Below, one piece after another: positions 1 to 9,313 of a DNA stretch of 64,000 nucleotides (positions are counted from its first letter, which is position 1; each line of letters begins with the position of its first letter). The notes beneath the pieces were generated by a model. That model was not told the DNA's origin and did no database searches. It saw nothing but the letters and a program-made list of their open reading frames with translations. The translations under genes were made by a program, and so were the position numbers. Source of the DNA: CAWDMN01 sp963803155 (GTDB taxonomy: Bacteria; Acidobacteriota; Terriglobia; Versatilivoradales; Versatilivoraceae); NCBI GenBank assembly GCA_963803155.1, contig CAWDMN010000054.1, forward strand, positions 1 through 64,000, written 5' to 3'.

Positions 1-1
1 G

Positions 2-409
2 ATGCCCTCGACCGGGGCCATCATCGTCGGCCTGAGCCATTCGTTGCTGCCGTACGGCGTGCTCACCAACCTCACCGCGCTGAACTCGGTCAATCCGCGA
101 CTGGAGCAGGCCGCGATGAACCTGGGCGCGAACCGGACCCGGACGTTTTTCGCGGTGACGCTGCCGCTGTCCATGGCCGGGGTCGCCGGCACGTTCCTGC
201 TGGCCTTCAGCCTGGCGATCAGCGCCTTCGCGACGCCCTCGATACTCGGCGGAGCCTCCATCCCCGTCGTTGCGACGCAGATTTACGGCTTTCTGCTGAC
301 CGAACTGGACTGGGCCCTCGGCTCGGCCTTCGCCGTGCTGCTGGTGAGCGCCGCGGTCGTATTGACCGTTGCCGGCACCATCGCCGGCGCGCGGATGACG
401 CGGCTATGA
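2..409 (+). CDS. ABC transporter permease, C-terminal part (cut by window edge)
   Basis: Inner-membrane permease of a binding-protein-dependent importer, probably of the spermidine/putrescine, ferric iron or aminoethylphosphonate type judging by its two-permease layout. The visible 135 residues hold the cytoplasmic coupling loop (EQAAMNLGANRTRTFF, about residues 35-50), then at least two hydrophobic segments and the end of the protein. The first ATG at position 2 is only the first available codon; the real start lies outside the window. Its stop overlaps the next start as ATGA (406-409), so the two permeases are translationally coupled. Base composition is strikingly GC-rich compared with everything after about 2860. 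Substrate cannot be told. Confidence 0.85.
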   Translation: MPSTGAIIVGLSHSLLPYGVLTNLTALNSVNPRLEQAAMNLGANRTRTFFAVTLPLSMAGVAGTFLLAFSLAISAFATPSILGGASIPVVATQIYGFLLTELDWALGSAFAVLLVSAAVVLTVAGTIAGARMTRL

Positions 410-1222
410 GAAGGTGGCGCCCGACGCCCTGGACGGCGCTGGTGTGGGTGGTGTCGGTGGTCTACGGCTTCATGTCGGGCCGATCGCCATCACCGCGGCG
501 GTGTCGTTCAACAGCGTCGAGCAGTCCCGCTTTCCGCCGGTTGGGCTGTCGCTGCGCTGGTGGCCTGGCGTGTTGGACCCTCAGTGGCTGGAGCCGCTGC
601 AGTTCAGCCTGGAACTGGCGACGGTCTCGGCCATCGCGGCGACGCTGATGGGCCTGCCGCTGGCGTTCGCACTGGCGCGGCATCGCTTCCCCGGGCGCGA
701 CGCCCTGGCGATGCTGGCGCTCAGCCCGCTGATGCTGCCGGCGCTGGTAACCGGGATCGGCCTGCTGCAGCTTCTGGAACTGGCGGGGCTGGGGGATCTG
801 CTGGGCCTGCCCGCCCTGGTGGTTGGCCATGTGGTGATCTGCCTGCCGTTCGTGGTTCGCACCATCACCATCAGTCTCGGGGGCGTCCCGATGCGGGTGG
901 AGGACGCGGCGCGCAGCCTGGGCGCGACCAACCGCGTGGTGCTGTTCGAGGTGACGTTCCCGCTTATCAAGAGCGGGCTGTTCTCGGGCGCCACCTTCGC
1001 CTTCATCCAGTCGTTCACCGACTACAGCATGTCGCTGTTTCTCACCAGTCCGGCGGACCGCCCGATCACCATCGCCATCCTCAACTACATCGAGTACGGT
1101 TTCACCCCCACGCTGGCCGCGGTCGCCGTGGTAACGCTGCTCATTCCGCTGGTGCTGGTGCTGATCGTGCAGCGATATTTCCGGGTGGCCGATTTTATCC
1201 AGGGATCGCGCCCCATGGCTGA
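406..1222 (+). pseudogene. ABC transporter permease, second subunit, frameshifted
   Basis: Partner permease of the preceding gene. Translation starts at the ATGA overlap (406) and reads MRRWRPTPWTALVWVVSVVY, but the continuation GPIAITAAVSFNSVEQ lies in another frame, so an indel sits near 473-478. The coupling loop EDAARSLGATNRVVLFEV and several membrane segments follow. In the present sequence the permease frame runs without a stop into the ATPase; a one-base shift would end it at the TGA at 1220-1222, overlapping the ATPase start in the usual operon manner. The permease-ATPase fusion is therefore probably an artefact of an indel, from sequencing error or decay, rather than a real fusion. 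Confidence 0.75.
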
Positions 1223-2335
1223 ACCTGCGGTCGCGTTGAGCGACCTCCACAAGAGCTTCGGCCTGCTGGGAGCCGTCAACGGCATCGACCTTAATGTAAC
1301 GCCGGGCGAACTGTTGACGTTGCTGGGTCCATCAGGCTGCGGCAAGACGACAACGTTGAACCTGATCGCCGGCTTCCTGCGCCCGGACCGCGGCACGATC
1401 CACATGGCCGGCCAACCGGTGGACGCGCTGCCGCCGTTCCGCCGCGACATCGGCCTTGTGTTCCAGGACTATGCCCTGTTCCCGCACATGACGGTCGCCG
1501 GGAACGTCGCCTTCGGCCTGCGCATGCGCAAGGTGGCAAAGCCGGAGATCGCCCGCCGTGTCGAGAATGCGCTGGCCTGGTGCACCTGGATGGTCTTGGC
1601 GAACGCCGGCCCGCGGCTCTCGGGCGGCCAGCGGCAGCGCGTCGCCCTGGCGCGGGCGCTGGTGATCCGGCCGACCGTGCTGTTGCTCGACGAACCGTTG
1701 AGCAATCTCGACCTGAAGCTGCGCGAGGAGATGCGGCTGGAGATCATGTCGCTGCAGAGGCGGCTGGGCATCACGACGATCCTGGTGACGCACGATCAGG
1801 GCGAGGCGCTGGCCGTGTCGGACCGGTTCGCCGTGATGTATCGCGGTGCGCTGGAGCAGGTCGGGCGGCCCGACGAAATCTACGAGCGGCCGCGGACGCG
1901 TTTCGTGGCGGAGTTCATCGGGACGACGAACTTCATTCCCGGCGAGGCGCAGGAGAGTGCCGCGGCCGGTGCGACCTTACGCGTCGCCACGCCGTACGGC
2001 GCCATTGCCTGCCGTGCCCCTGCCGGCGTGCCGGCCGGCTGCGGAGTGCTGGTGGCGGTTCGCCCGGAACGTCTCCGCCTGGCTGGCGGAGTTGTCGCCG
2101 ATGGCGACCTGCTGATCCCGGGCAAGGCCGAAAGCCTGGTCTACCTCGGCAACAAGGTCGAACTCTACGTGCGCAGCACGGCGGGCCAACTGCACGTTCT
2201 GGAGATGGCGAACGATGGCAGGCTGCAGCAGCCTCGCCCGGGGATGCGGTAAGCCTGGTTGCGGCGGCCCGCGATCTCTCCGCCTTCCCGGAGCCCGCCT
2301 CCATGCCGGCGCAGCCGATGACACAGCCCGGGTGA
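1215..2335 (+). pseudogene. ABC importer ATPase (PotA/FbpC-like), frameshifted
   Basis: ATP-hydrolysing subunit energising the two permeases. From the ATG at 1215 it shows Walker A (GPSGCGKTT), Q-loop region (QDYALFPHMTV), signature LSGGQRQRVALARAL, Walker B with D-loop (LLLDEPLSNLD), H-loop (VTHDQGEAL) and a C-terminal TOBE-type region. Between about 1577 and 1617 the expected stretch ending in LVHLDGLGERRP is in a neighbouring frame and the original frame returns just before the signature, so there are two compensating indels. Near 2240 another shift makes the frame stop at 2252; the natural end reads on in the other frame (GDAVSLVAAARDLSAF) to 2335. Such indel density points to poor consensus quality or decay. 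Confidence 0.75.
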
Positions 2336-2358
2336 AAGGCGACCGCCGGTCGGCGCGG

Positions 2359-2860
2359 CTATGCCTTGGCGTCGCTGCCGGTCAGTTCCGCCACGCTCCG
2401 GCTGAACGCGCCGAGGTGGGTGTTCATGTCGAGGTGCCGCTCGGCGTAGCGGCGGGCGCCGTCGCGCAGGCGTTGGCTCAGCTTGCCGTCCTCCAGCACG
2501 CCGAGAATGTTGCGCGCCAGCGCCGCCGGGTCGAGCGGCGGGGTCAGCAGCCCGTTGCGGTTGTGGGTGACGAACTCCTTGACCGGGTCCACGTCGGCCG
2601 CCACCACCGCGCAGCCGCAGGCCAGCGCCTCGCGCAGCGACCACGACGCCACGAACGGATAGGTCAGGTAGACGTGCGCGTCCGACCGCTGCAACAGCCG
2701 CAGGTAGGTGTCGTACGGCAGGCGGCCGGGCATCAGCACCCGCGAGGCGTCGTACTTGCCGGCCAACTCCCGCTGGAAATGCGCCCGCCAGGTCGAATTG
2801 GCCAATTGCGCGCCGTAGCTGACCTCGTCGCCGCCAACCATCACCACCTTGATGCTCGTC
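2359..2860 (-). pseudogene. Glycosyltransferase (GT4-like) C-terminal fragment
   Basis: C-terminal half of a group 1 glycosyltransferase that transfers a sugar from a nucleotide donor. Recognisable parts are VMVGGDEVSYG, the PYDTYLRLLQRSDAHVYLTY stretch, and the donor-site region SWSLREALACGCAVVAADV followed by GLLTPP. Everything N-terminal to about IKVV is missing because the sequence changes at about 2860 into an unrelated ADOP gene. It is GC-rich like the ABC genes and convergent with them. It ends with a TAG at 2359-2361. The truncation is exactly at the proposed chimeric junction, so the natural gene was probably intact elsewhere. Confidence 0.75.
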
Positions 2861-3535
2861 CGTCACTCCTGGCTTCAGCCGACCTAAAGCACGAAAGCTG
2901 TGGGAGCCACGGCTGCCAAGATTGGTGGCGGACATATCGAGGGGGATCCAGATCTCAGTCTGTGAGGGGAAGCGGAATCCTCGCGGCATGACACCAATGA
3001 CGCTGTAAGCTTCCGAGTCCAAGTTCAGAGTTCTTCCGAGCACTCCCGGATCTCTCCCAAAATGTCTCTGCCAAATACCATAGCTGACAATGACGACGCG
3101 ATTTTTACCTGCCTGGTCTTCACCCGTCACAAAGGTTCGTCCCAAGAACGGCCGGACACCCAGCACCGAAAAAAAGTTGGCCTGCGTGTTGAGGGCCAAC
3201 ACCGGTTCAGGCTGCCCGGCGCCACTGGCGTTGAAGTTGCGGCCCCAAGTATAGAGGCTGGTGGCTTCGAGGGTGTGGTTTTGGGCCTGCCAATCCAAAT
3301 AATCCGGTCCGGCAAAAGGATAAGTTCCTGGAGCGGCTTCAGTCTCCCAGAGCTGGACGAGGCGGTCCGGTTCGTGAAAAGGGAGGGGCCGCAGTAGTAC
3401 GGCATTAATGACTGAAAAGATGGCGGTATTAGCGCCAATTCCCAAGGCCAGGGTCAAGATCGCCACAATTGTGAAGGCTGGGGCTTTCAGCAACATTCGG
3501 ACACTGAATTTTATATCGTGCAGCAATGATTCCAT
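2861..3535 (-). pseudogene. ADOP-type permease, N-terminal fragment
   Basis: Begins at the ATG at 3533-3535 with a strong GGAGGGAGG ribosome binding site just upstream. The first 225 residues match the MacB/FtsX-like permeases called acidobacterial duplicated orphan permeases: one membrane segment (FTIVAILTLALGIGANTAIF), the LLRPLPF motif, then the MacB-type periplasmic domain up to LGRLKPGVT. After that codon the reading frame enters GC-rich sequence that encodes a glycosyltransferase in another frame, so roughly three quarters of the normal ~800-residue protein is missing. The remaining ORF downstream is read-through. Role in the family is inferred as transport or envelope function without a dedicated ATPase. 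Confidence 0.85.
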
Positions 3536-3726
3536 GGCGGTACCTCCCTCCGAGTGAGAGAATCCATCCTGTAAGCTAGTTAGACGTCAACTAGAGCCAA
3601 AAAGTCGCAAAATAAATGGGGGCCGCAAACCGGCAGGTCTCCGGGCATTGGGCCAAGCTTGATCTCATAACGCCAAGGGTAGGGTTGCCCTTCCGTCTTT
3701 CTCAATCCGTGCCAATGAAGGGCCAA

Positions 3727-3820
3727 TGGAGGCGGCCTGCCCTCAGGCCGTCTCAGCAGGCTTGGCAAACTCAGACGGGGTGGGGGGCACCCCGCCTCCA
3801 TCCACGCTATTTTCTTAGGA
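3727..3820. repeat. Dispersed imperfect repeat, copy 1 of 2
   Basis: A ~90-bp intergenic sequence with near-palindromic ends (GGAGGCGGCCTGCCC and CACCCCGCCTCC). It recurs at 42868-42957 with the same order of segments, including CCTCAGGCCGTCTCAGCA and the closing CTCCATCC. The short motif CCAGCGTGGCTGGC also lies beside both copies. It has no coding signal; a folded RNA or mobile repeat is possible. Confidence 0.8.
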
Positions 3821-3867
3821 GGTGATCATGCCAGCGTGGCTGGCTCAACAAGACAATGATGATCTCC

Positions 3868-3900
3868 AGACCTCACAGGTCTTGGAGACCTGTGAGGTCT
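3868..3900. repeat. Perfect 15-bp inverted repeat with 3-base loop
   Basis: Arms AGACCTCACAGGTCT (3868-3882) and AGACCTGTGAGGTCT (3886-3900) are perfectly complementary around TGG. Each arm is itself nearly palindromic. It stands in the gap before yceH without a T-run, so it is not a standard terminator. The rest of 3536-4119 shows only the preceding dispersed repeat. Confidence 0.9.
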
Positions 3901-4119
3901 CTGGCCCAGGGATTTTCTAGGGAGGTGCTGGATCGGCTCGGGGCTACATGTTGTAATCATGAATAGCCAAGACAATTTTCAAGGAAGGCATTTTGTGCAA
4001 AAGACGCCGGGTGGCTCAATTCCTCTTTGAAGTTGGCTTGAGTCTACTGGTGCTGTAAGATGCTGGCAGACTGGCTTGTTTCCAGTTCACTACTAATTCC
4101 TCAGAATACTGGAGCCTTT

Positions 4120-4779
4120 ATGGATGTCATTCTCAATCCTGAAGAGACCCGCGTATTGGGCAGTCTCATTGAAAAACAGATCACTACACCGGATTATTAT
4201 CCGCCGACTTTAAATGCTCTCATGCATGCCTGCAATCAGAAATCGAATCGGGACCCGGTAGTCTCTTACGATGAGACCACGGTTCTCCGCATTCTGGATG
4301 GTTTGAGGGAAAAAAAACTAATTCGCGCGGTTAGCATGGCGGATAGCCGTGTCGCTAAATACCGGCAAATATTCACTGACACCGCTAACCTCACGGATCA
4401 GGAGCTGGGCATTCTTTGCGTTCTCATGTTGCGGGGCTTTCAAACAGCTGGAGAGCTGAGGGGAAGAACGGATCGGCTATGCAGCTTCTCGAACCTGGAA
4501 GAGGTGGAAAAAACTCTACAAAGGATGCGAGAAAAGAAGGAGGGCTGTTGGGTCACTCAACTTCCGCGCCAGCCCGGCTTTAAGGAATCGCGCTGGGCTC
4601 ACCTTTTGGGCGGAGAAATTAGTGAGGAGACGCTCAATGCCTCCACGGCTGTCCCTCCAGTTTTAGCTTCAACCGAAGTTGCCCGAATGACTCAATTGGA
4701 GGAAGAGGTCAGAATTCTGCAGCAGGAAATCCTGACCTTAAAACAGCAATTCAATGAGTTCCGAAAGCAATTTGAATAG
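4120..4779 (+). CDS. yceH: YceH-like protein (UPF0502/DUF480)
   Basis: A 219-residue cytoplasmic protein of the widely conserved YceH family, whose molecular role is not settled; the family fold contains two winged-helix domains. It starts with the typical MDVILNPEETRVLGSLIEKQ, followed by TPDYYPPTLNALMHACNQKS, and ends in a heptad-rich helix (about residues 185-219, RMTQLEEEVRILQQEI) that may be a coiled coil. The ATG at 4120 is chosen because GGAG stands seven bases upstream and the family begins here; the in-frame ATG at 4060 would add 20 unrelated residues. It stands alone on this strand with a DUF4126 gene downstream. Confidence 0.9.
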   Translation: MDVILNPEETRVLGSLIEKQITTPDYYPPTLNALMHACNQKSNRDPVVSYDETTVLRILDGLREKKLIRAVSMADSRVAKYRQIFTDTANLTDQELGILCVLMLRGFQTAGELRGRTDRLCSFSNLEEVEKTLQRMREKKEGCWVTQLPRQPGFKESRWAHLLGGEISEETLNASTAVPPVLASTEVARMTQLEEEVRILQQEILTLKQQFNEFRKQFE

Positions 4780-4896
4780 GACCGGGGATTATTTTTGCAG
4801 AATGGCAAGCCGATTATGCCTCTTATAAAAAGCCTGCGGAATACCATGGATTCATTGTCTTTTCTCGCATAGTGACCTTTAAATCCTGGAGCTATC

Positions 4897-5463
4897 ATGG
4901 AAAACCTACTCAGCATCGTTCTCGGGATTGGATTGAGTGCGGCGTGTGGCTTTCGGGTTTTTGTTCCCTTGCTCCTGTTAAGCATCTTCGGATTTACCGG
5001 ATATTTGCGTTTGGCGCCCGGTTTCCAGTGGATTGGCACCGTCCCCGCTCTTATAGCCTTCGCCACGGCGACCTTACTGGAGATCCTGGCTTATTATATC
5101 CCCTGGATCGATCATCTCCTCGATCTAGTGGCGGGGCCGGCCGCCCTGCTGGCTGGCATAATTGCCAGCGCTTCCGTCTTGCAGGATATGCCTCCCTTGG
5201 TCAAATGGAGTATCGCATTGATCGGCGGAGGAGGGATGGCGGGGATTATCCAGGGGGCTACGACGCTCATAAGGCTCAAATCCACTCTTTTGACGGGAGG
5301 ATTGGGCAATTTCATGATCTCGACGCTGGAACTGATAGCCGCTATCCTTGCTTCGTTGCTCGCAATCTTCCTTCCCCTAATTGGATTGGCGCTGGTTTCG
5401 AGCCTGGTGATTTACATCTTTATTAAGTCAAGGCGATTTCTCTTTGGCTGGAGCCGCTGCTGA
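4897..5463 (+). CDS. DUF4126 membrane protein
   Basis: A 188-residue integral membrane protein with about five hydrophobic segments, beginning MENLLSIVLGIGLSAACGFR and containing the glycine-rich IALIGGGGMAGIIQGATTLI, as in DUF4126 proteins. Function of the family is unknown. The start is the ATG at 4897, with GGAG eight bases upstream. It follows yceH by 117 bases and could be cotranscribed. No signal peptide other than the first membrane helix is seen. Confidence 0.85.
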   Translation: MENLLSIVLGIGLSAACGFRVFVPLLLLSIFGFTGYLRLAPGFQWIGTVPALIAFATATLLEILAYYIPWIDHLLDLVAGPAALLAGIIASASVLQDMPPLVKWSIALIGGGGMAGIIQGATTLIRLKSTLLTGGLGNFMISTLELIAAILASLLAIFLPLIGLALVSSLVIYIFIKSRRFLFGWSRC

Positions 5464-5646
5464 TGCATCATCGCCAAAACCAACGAGTGATTTTTGAACA
5501 TGCCAGGGAGTACACTAGTAGGGTGGATACCAATTATCTTAGCCTTGCCAATCAGCATGGAAAAATGGAGTTGTGCGATCGCCGTCACCCCCGAATGCGG
5601 CGGCAATAGAAGTGGCAGCTCCGCAGAGATTACATAAGGAACCGCC

Positions 5647-6582
5647 ATGAAGCTCCGCAGCCAGCCAGACTTTTGGTGGATTTTTACGACGTTCCCGCTA
5701 TTTTTCTTCCTCCTCAGTATTGTCGCCATTCTTGCACAACAGGATAAGTCTCCGGAGTCCTCGAATCTTCAACAGGGGCCGTCCACCTTGAAGATCAACG
5801 TTGCCTTAGTTGTGGTAAACGTCACGGTTGCCGACGGAGAAGACCATTTTGTATTAGGATTGGAAAAAAACCATTTTCAGATCTACGAAGATAATGTTGA
5901 ACAGACCATCGAGGAGTTTGGCCGGGAAGACATCCCAGTCTCCATTGGAATTTTGTTCGATGTCAGCGGCAGCATGTCCAATGGGATCCTGGAATCAAGA
6001 CGTGTCACCACCGCTCTGTTGGAAACCAGCAATAAAATGGACGAGTTTTCCCTATTGACCTTTGCCGCCGCACCCAAGACCCACCAGGATTTCACCTCAG
6101 ACGTCTCCGCCATCCAAAACCGGGTGATTTATGAACAGGCCAAGGGGTGCACCAGCTTATTGGATGCCGTCTACCTCGGCTTGGCCAAAATGAGGAAAGC
6201 CCACAATCCCAAGAGAGCGCTGATCCTCATATCCGATGGAGGGGAGAATTGCAGCCGTTATTCCTTCTCTCAAGTCAAAAACGCTCTTCAAGAGGCGGAT
6301 GTGCAAGTCTATGGCGTCGGAGTTGGATCACTGGAAGGTTTCAGATTGATGCAGGTGATCGCTGAAACCACCGGCGGTCATGCGTACCACACTGATTTCC
6401 TTGAGGACACCTGCACAAAGATTTCTCTCGAACTGAGAAATCAATATGTTTTGGGCTACTATTCCACCAATCTCAAGCGGGATGGCCTTTGGCGAAAGAT
6501 AAAAGTAAAAGTGAATCCCCCGCCCGGGATGCCGCCATTGATGGTGCGAACACGGCGGGGCTACTTTGCCCCCTCCAATTGA
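5647..6582 (+). CDS. Exported VWFA-related Acidobacterial-domain protein
   Basis: A 311-residue protein with an N-terminal hydrophobic segment (residues 9-30) that is a signal peptide or membrane anchor, then the family opening LKINVALVVVNVTVAD, the EDNVEQTIEEF strand and a von Willebrand A domain. The metal-ion site motif DVSGSMS (about residue 105) and later ISDGGENCS are intact, so divalent-cation-dependent ligand binding is plausible. The ending QYVLGYYSTNL and RRGYFAP matches the TIGR03436-type family that is strongly enriched in Acidobacteriota. The gene is convergent with a second member of the same family 175 bases away. Ligand unknown. Confidence 0.92.
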   Translation: MKLRSQPDFWWIFTTFPLFFFLLSIVAILAQQDKSPESSNLQQGPSTLKINVALVVVNVTVADGEDHFVLGLEKNHFQIYEDNVEQTIEEFGREDIPVSIGILFDVSGSMSNGILESRRVTTALLETSNKMDEFSLLTFAAAPKTHQDFTSDVSAIQNRVIYEQAKGCTSLLDAVYLGLAKMRKAHNPKRALILISDGGENCSRYSFSQVKNALQEADVQVYGVGVGSLEGFRLMQVIAETTGGHAYHTDFLEDTCTKISLELRNQYVLGYYSTNLKRDGLWRKIKVKVNPPPGMPPLMVRTRRGYFAPSN

Positions 6583-6757
6583 CGGAAATCAGAATATCGA
6601 GCACGGGACAAGTCTCCCTCGAGATCGCCCTGCCAACACTGGATAATTGCACCAATCCGCAATCGTCGATTGCAAACAAGGACCCCCCGCTCACTTACGC
6701 CGGGCCAATCTTGAATTGTATAGTTCGCGACACTCAGGCAGTGCACCACAGCTGCTA

Positions 6758-7930
6758 TCAATTTGCCTGCGAGTCCACCGCGGAAGAATAGTACCCCTTC
6801 CGATGATGGATTTTTCCAATGGCCGTTTCACTGCTGTGTACTGAAACTTGGATGGATTTGAATTCAGATCCCGGCTGATCAGGCGGGGCTTCATAACCGA
6901 GAACGTATTGATTGCGTCCGGACTGGGATATTTTATGGATAGTTTCCGTGAAGGATTTGATCCGATACGGGTAGAACGTTTCCCCGCCAGTCAAACGAGT
7001 ATAACGTCCCAAAGAATCCAATTCCTCTCTTCCTCCAGGAGTGGCCATCTGCGCTATCCCCGCAGCCAGTCCAATAAATAATCCCATCTCTCCATAAGGG
7101 GAGCTGAAGGGGGTTTTATTGAATACGCGGGCAAAGGGAGAAGTCATGCCATACACCAGGATCCCATGATTCAACAAAATTTTCTTGGTGTCCTGAAAGC
7201 CTTGATGATCTCCCATGGATGAGTAGCCACTCGACACCACGAGGATCATTTTGCGGAAATAATCGGGCCTCTTCAACAAGTGGCGCGCCACGACGCCGAT
7301 TGCACCATCCAGGTACGGAGTTCCCGCAGACTGGGGAGGATGGGGAGTCATATCCGTGCCAATCGGCTTCCCATTAATGGCTGGCGGTCTCGTAAAGTTT
7401 CCATATTTCGGATCTTCCGGGAAAGATATTTTCGCCAAACCTTTGACGATGGCTTCTTTTTCAAAAGTGAAATCTTGGATTTTATGGGCAATAATCAGGT
7501 ATTCATAGAGAGCCATTTCATCGAATCCGCTAAAGGATTCCACAATGGCGCTGATGTCTTTTTTGAGAAGTGATTGAGTGCGTTCGTCAATGGAGCGGTC
7601 GATCAAAATGGCCGCTGAAAGCGGAGACGGATCCATGGAGAAGTAGGTGATTTTTTGTGGAAGGCCATTTTCAGTTATTTCGAAATTTCTTTCCCCAAGA
7701 CCCGCGATCAGGTTGCCGTCCGGATCTTCCACGGAAACCGGCACGAGAACCAGGTTAACCGGAACCTTTAGCTGATAAGCCTTATCTTCTTTGGATTCTT
7801 GTGCCTTGGCTAAAACAGACAAGGAAAGAAGGATAAAAAGAATTAAACTGGCTTTGCCGGCAAACAATGCAGCCCTTGACTCTTTTCGCACAATTGGCGG
7901 AGGGCAAATCATAGGGAAATTCCGATCCAT
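6758..7930 (-). CDS. Exported VWFA-related protein with altered metal site
   Basis: A 390-residue paralogue of the neighbouring VWFA protein on the opposite strand. A signal peptide covers about residues 20-43 (SLILFILLSLSVLAKAQ); then come VNLVLVPVSVEDPDGN, the ENGLPQKITYF strand and the A domain, ending NQYVLGYEAPP and RKGYYSS as in TIGR03436-type proteins. The position of the metal-binding DxSxS motif reads DRSID, so the last Ser is replaced by Asp and the site is probably changed. It is longer than its neighbour by an insertion around residues 195-215 (RPPAINGKPIGTDMTPHPPQ). The start at 7930 has AGGA four bases upstream; an inner ATG at residue 7 is possible. Confidence 0.88.
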   Translation of the reverse strand: MDRNFPMICPPPIVRKESRAALFAGKASLILFILLSLSVLAKAQESKEDKAYQLKVPVNLVLVPVSVEDPDGNLIAGLGERNFEITENGLPQKITYFSMDPSPLSAAILIDRSIDERTQSLLKKDISAIVESFSGFDEMALYEYLIIAHKIQDFTFEKEAIVKGLAKISFPEDPKYGNFTRPPAINGKPIGTDMTPHPPQSAGTPYLDGAIGVVARHLLKRPDYFRKMILVVSSGYSSMGDHQGFQDTKKILLNHGILVYGMTSPFARVFNKTPFSSPYGEMGLFIGLAAGIAQMATPGGREELDSLGRYTRLTGGETFYPYRIKSFTETIHKISQSGRNQYVLGYEAPPDQPGSEFKSIQVSVHSSETAIGKIHHRKGYYSSAVDSQAN

Positions 7931-8317
7931 TTCATCCTTATTTTTGGGACGGAACGCGAAGAGTTAACCAGAGCTAGCGTCTTGAAAGTTAAGACGGCAG
8001 GTAAATGCGCCAACTTTTTGTATTGCACGGCTCCTTTGTGCAAGTGGCCAGGGGCTAGAAATCAGGAGCCAGGGAAAGAGCGGCAGTTCTTTTCCGATAG
8101 CTGACGCCTGCCACTGCCCCCTGCGAGGCTGCTCCTCAGACCACGCTACACCGATGCCTTGCTGATCTGAGACGCAGCCTCACCAGTTTGCTTGAGATGT
8201 AAAAGTCGACGACTTTGAGTCAAGTTTTGGAATGGGAATCAGCAGGTTCCTATAGTCCAAGACGAAGTCTCGCCAGACGTCTCTCTCAGCCCAATTCCCC
8301 TCCCGCCGGCATTTGAA
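7931..8317. other. Intergenic gap, no gene seen
   Basis: This 387-base gap lies upstream of the minus-strand VWFA gene and downstream of the small secreted protein gene. No ORF with coding character, RNA gene or clear terminator was found. A short palindrome around AGACGAAGTCTCGCCAGACGTCT near 8258-8280 is the only structure noticed. Confidence 0.5.
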
Positions 8318-8638
8318 TCACTTTTTGGCTGGATCGATTTTGCTGACTTTGATGGCTCCATTTTCCAGGGTGCCATGAACCACCACCGGATGTCCGAGGT
8401 TTTCCTTGGCAAGATCCTGGTTGTCCAGCGGATAAATTTTCTTGTCGCCGGTGTTATAGAACACCAGCTTTTTCCCTTCGCTCATGCATTTCAGAGCACA
8501 TTCCTTGTGATCTGCCTTCGCTCCCGCTGCTCCACAATGCTCATCGGTTATCCACCCCGTCCATTTTCCCTGGGCTGCAAACAAACAGAGAGAAATGCCC
8601 AAAACCAGAACTACACCCAAGATCATGGTCTTCTTCAT
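8318..8638 (-). CDS. Small secreted protein, two Cys pairs
   Basis: A 106-residue protein with a clear signal peptide (MKKTMILGVVLVLGISLCLFA, cleavage near AAQG). The mature part begins KWTGWITDEHCGAAGAKADH and has a second cysteine pair in KECALKCMSEGKK, followed by a small beta-strand domain (VVVHGTLENGAIKVSKI). This looks like the short OB-like secreted proteins common in Acidobacteriota; the spacing of His and Cys residues could bind a metal, which is an inference. A GGAGGAAGATTCT ribosome binding region precedes the ATG at 8636-8638. No function is assigned. Confidence 0.75.
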   Translation of the reverse strand: MKKTMILGVVLVLGISLCLFAAQGKWTGWITDEHCGAAGAKADHKECALKCMSEGKKLVFYNTGDKKIYPLDNQDLAKENLGHPVVVHGTLENGAIKVSKIDPAKK

Positions 8639-8819
8639 AGAATCTTCCTCCTTTTTTTCTCCTAAATTCTCATTCAGGTAATTGTCTTTCTATATTGTAA
8701 TGAAAAAAACTAGGTATGCCAAAAATGTGACGTCATAGCAAGAGGGTAAATTAGGTGTCAAAGTCGAATGGGGTGCTCCTACGTGCGCTCGTTTGCCATA
8801 CTAACCCGGTTTTCAGTGC

Positions 8820-8993
8820 AGGGCGGAGCGTCGTGCAAAGGATCGCGCGACCCACCGCAAAGACAGCTTATCACACATAGTTCAAAGCGAGGCATGGTGG
8901 AACGCGCGTGTGACGAAGTCACCCGGCGCGCGTTCGCTCCGCCATCTCGGCAATGCGCAACGTGGCGCGCGAGGGATCGGGCGGCTCACCGCG
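8820..8993. repeat. GGTGGAACGCGCG-type dispersed repeat, left copy
   Basis: 8892-8993 is an imperfect palindromic GC-rich repeat running from GCATGGTGGAACGCGCGTGT to GAGGGATCGGGCGGCTCACC. A closely similar copy lies in the same orientation at 10445-10546, and more divergent copies at 26987-27083 and 44586-44661. 8820-8865 carries another right-end fragment (GGATCGCGCGACCCACCGC). The rest of 8639-9313 has no gene. Confidence 0.8.
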
Positions 8994-9313
8994 GAGATGG
9001 CTCGGCACACATAAATCAAAGCGAGTGGTTGGGGGGTGAGGTGGATGTCCGATAACTCATAATATTGAACTGGCAGAAACTGATTAAATGCTAATCAAAC
9101 AAGATCAGATGTCCAAGAGTAAATCCACTCAGGTTTCAACAATGAATGGAACCAATGAAGCAATTCAGGATGAGGGCAACGGGTTGCTGGGCGGTGAGGA
9201 ATAATGTTATTAAGCCCTTCGCTTTCCCACGGGGCAACCGAATAGTGGATGGAATAGTCCGCTGCTTTCGTTGTAAAATATCATTTCATATATTTGGCGG
9301 AGGAGGAGAATTT

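Noticed and set aside
462..1250. 262-codon minus-strand frame in the GC-rich left end
   Set aside because: His/Arg/Gln-rich shadow of the permease gene, typical of antisense frames in high-GC DNA.
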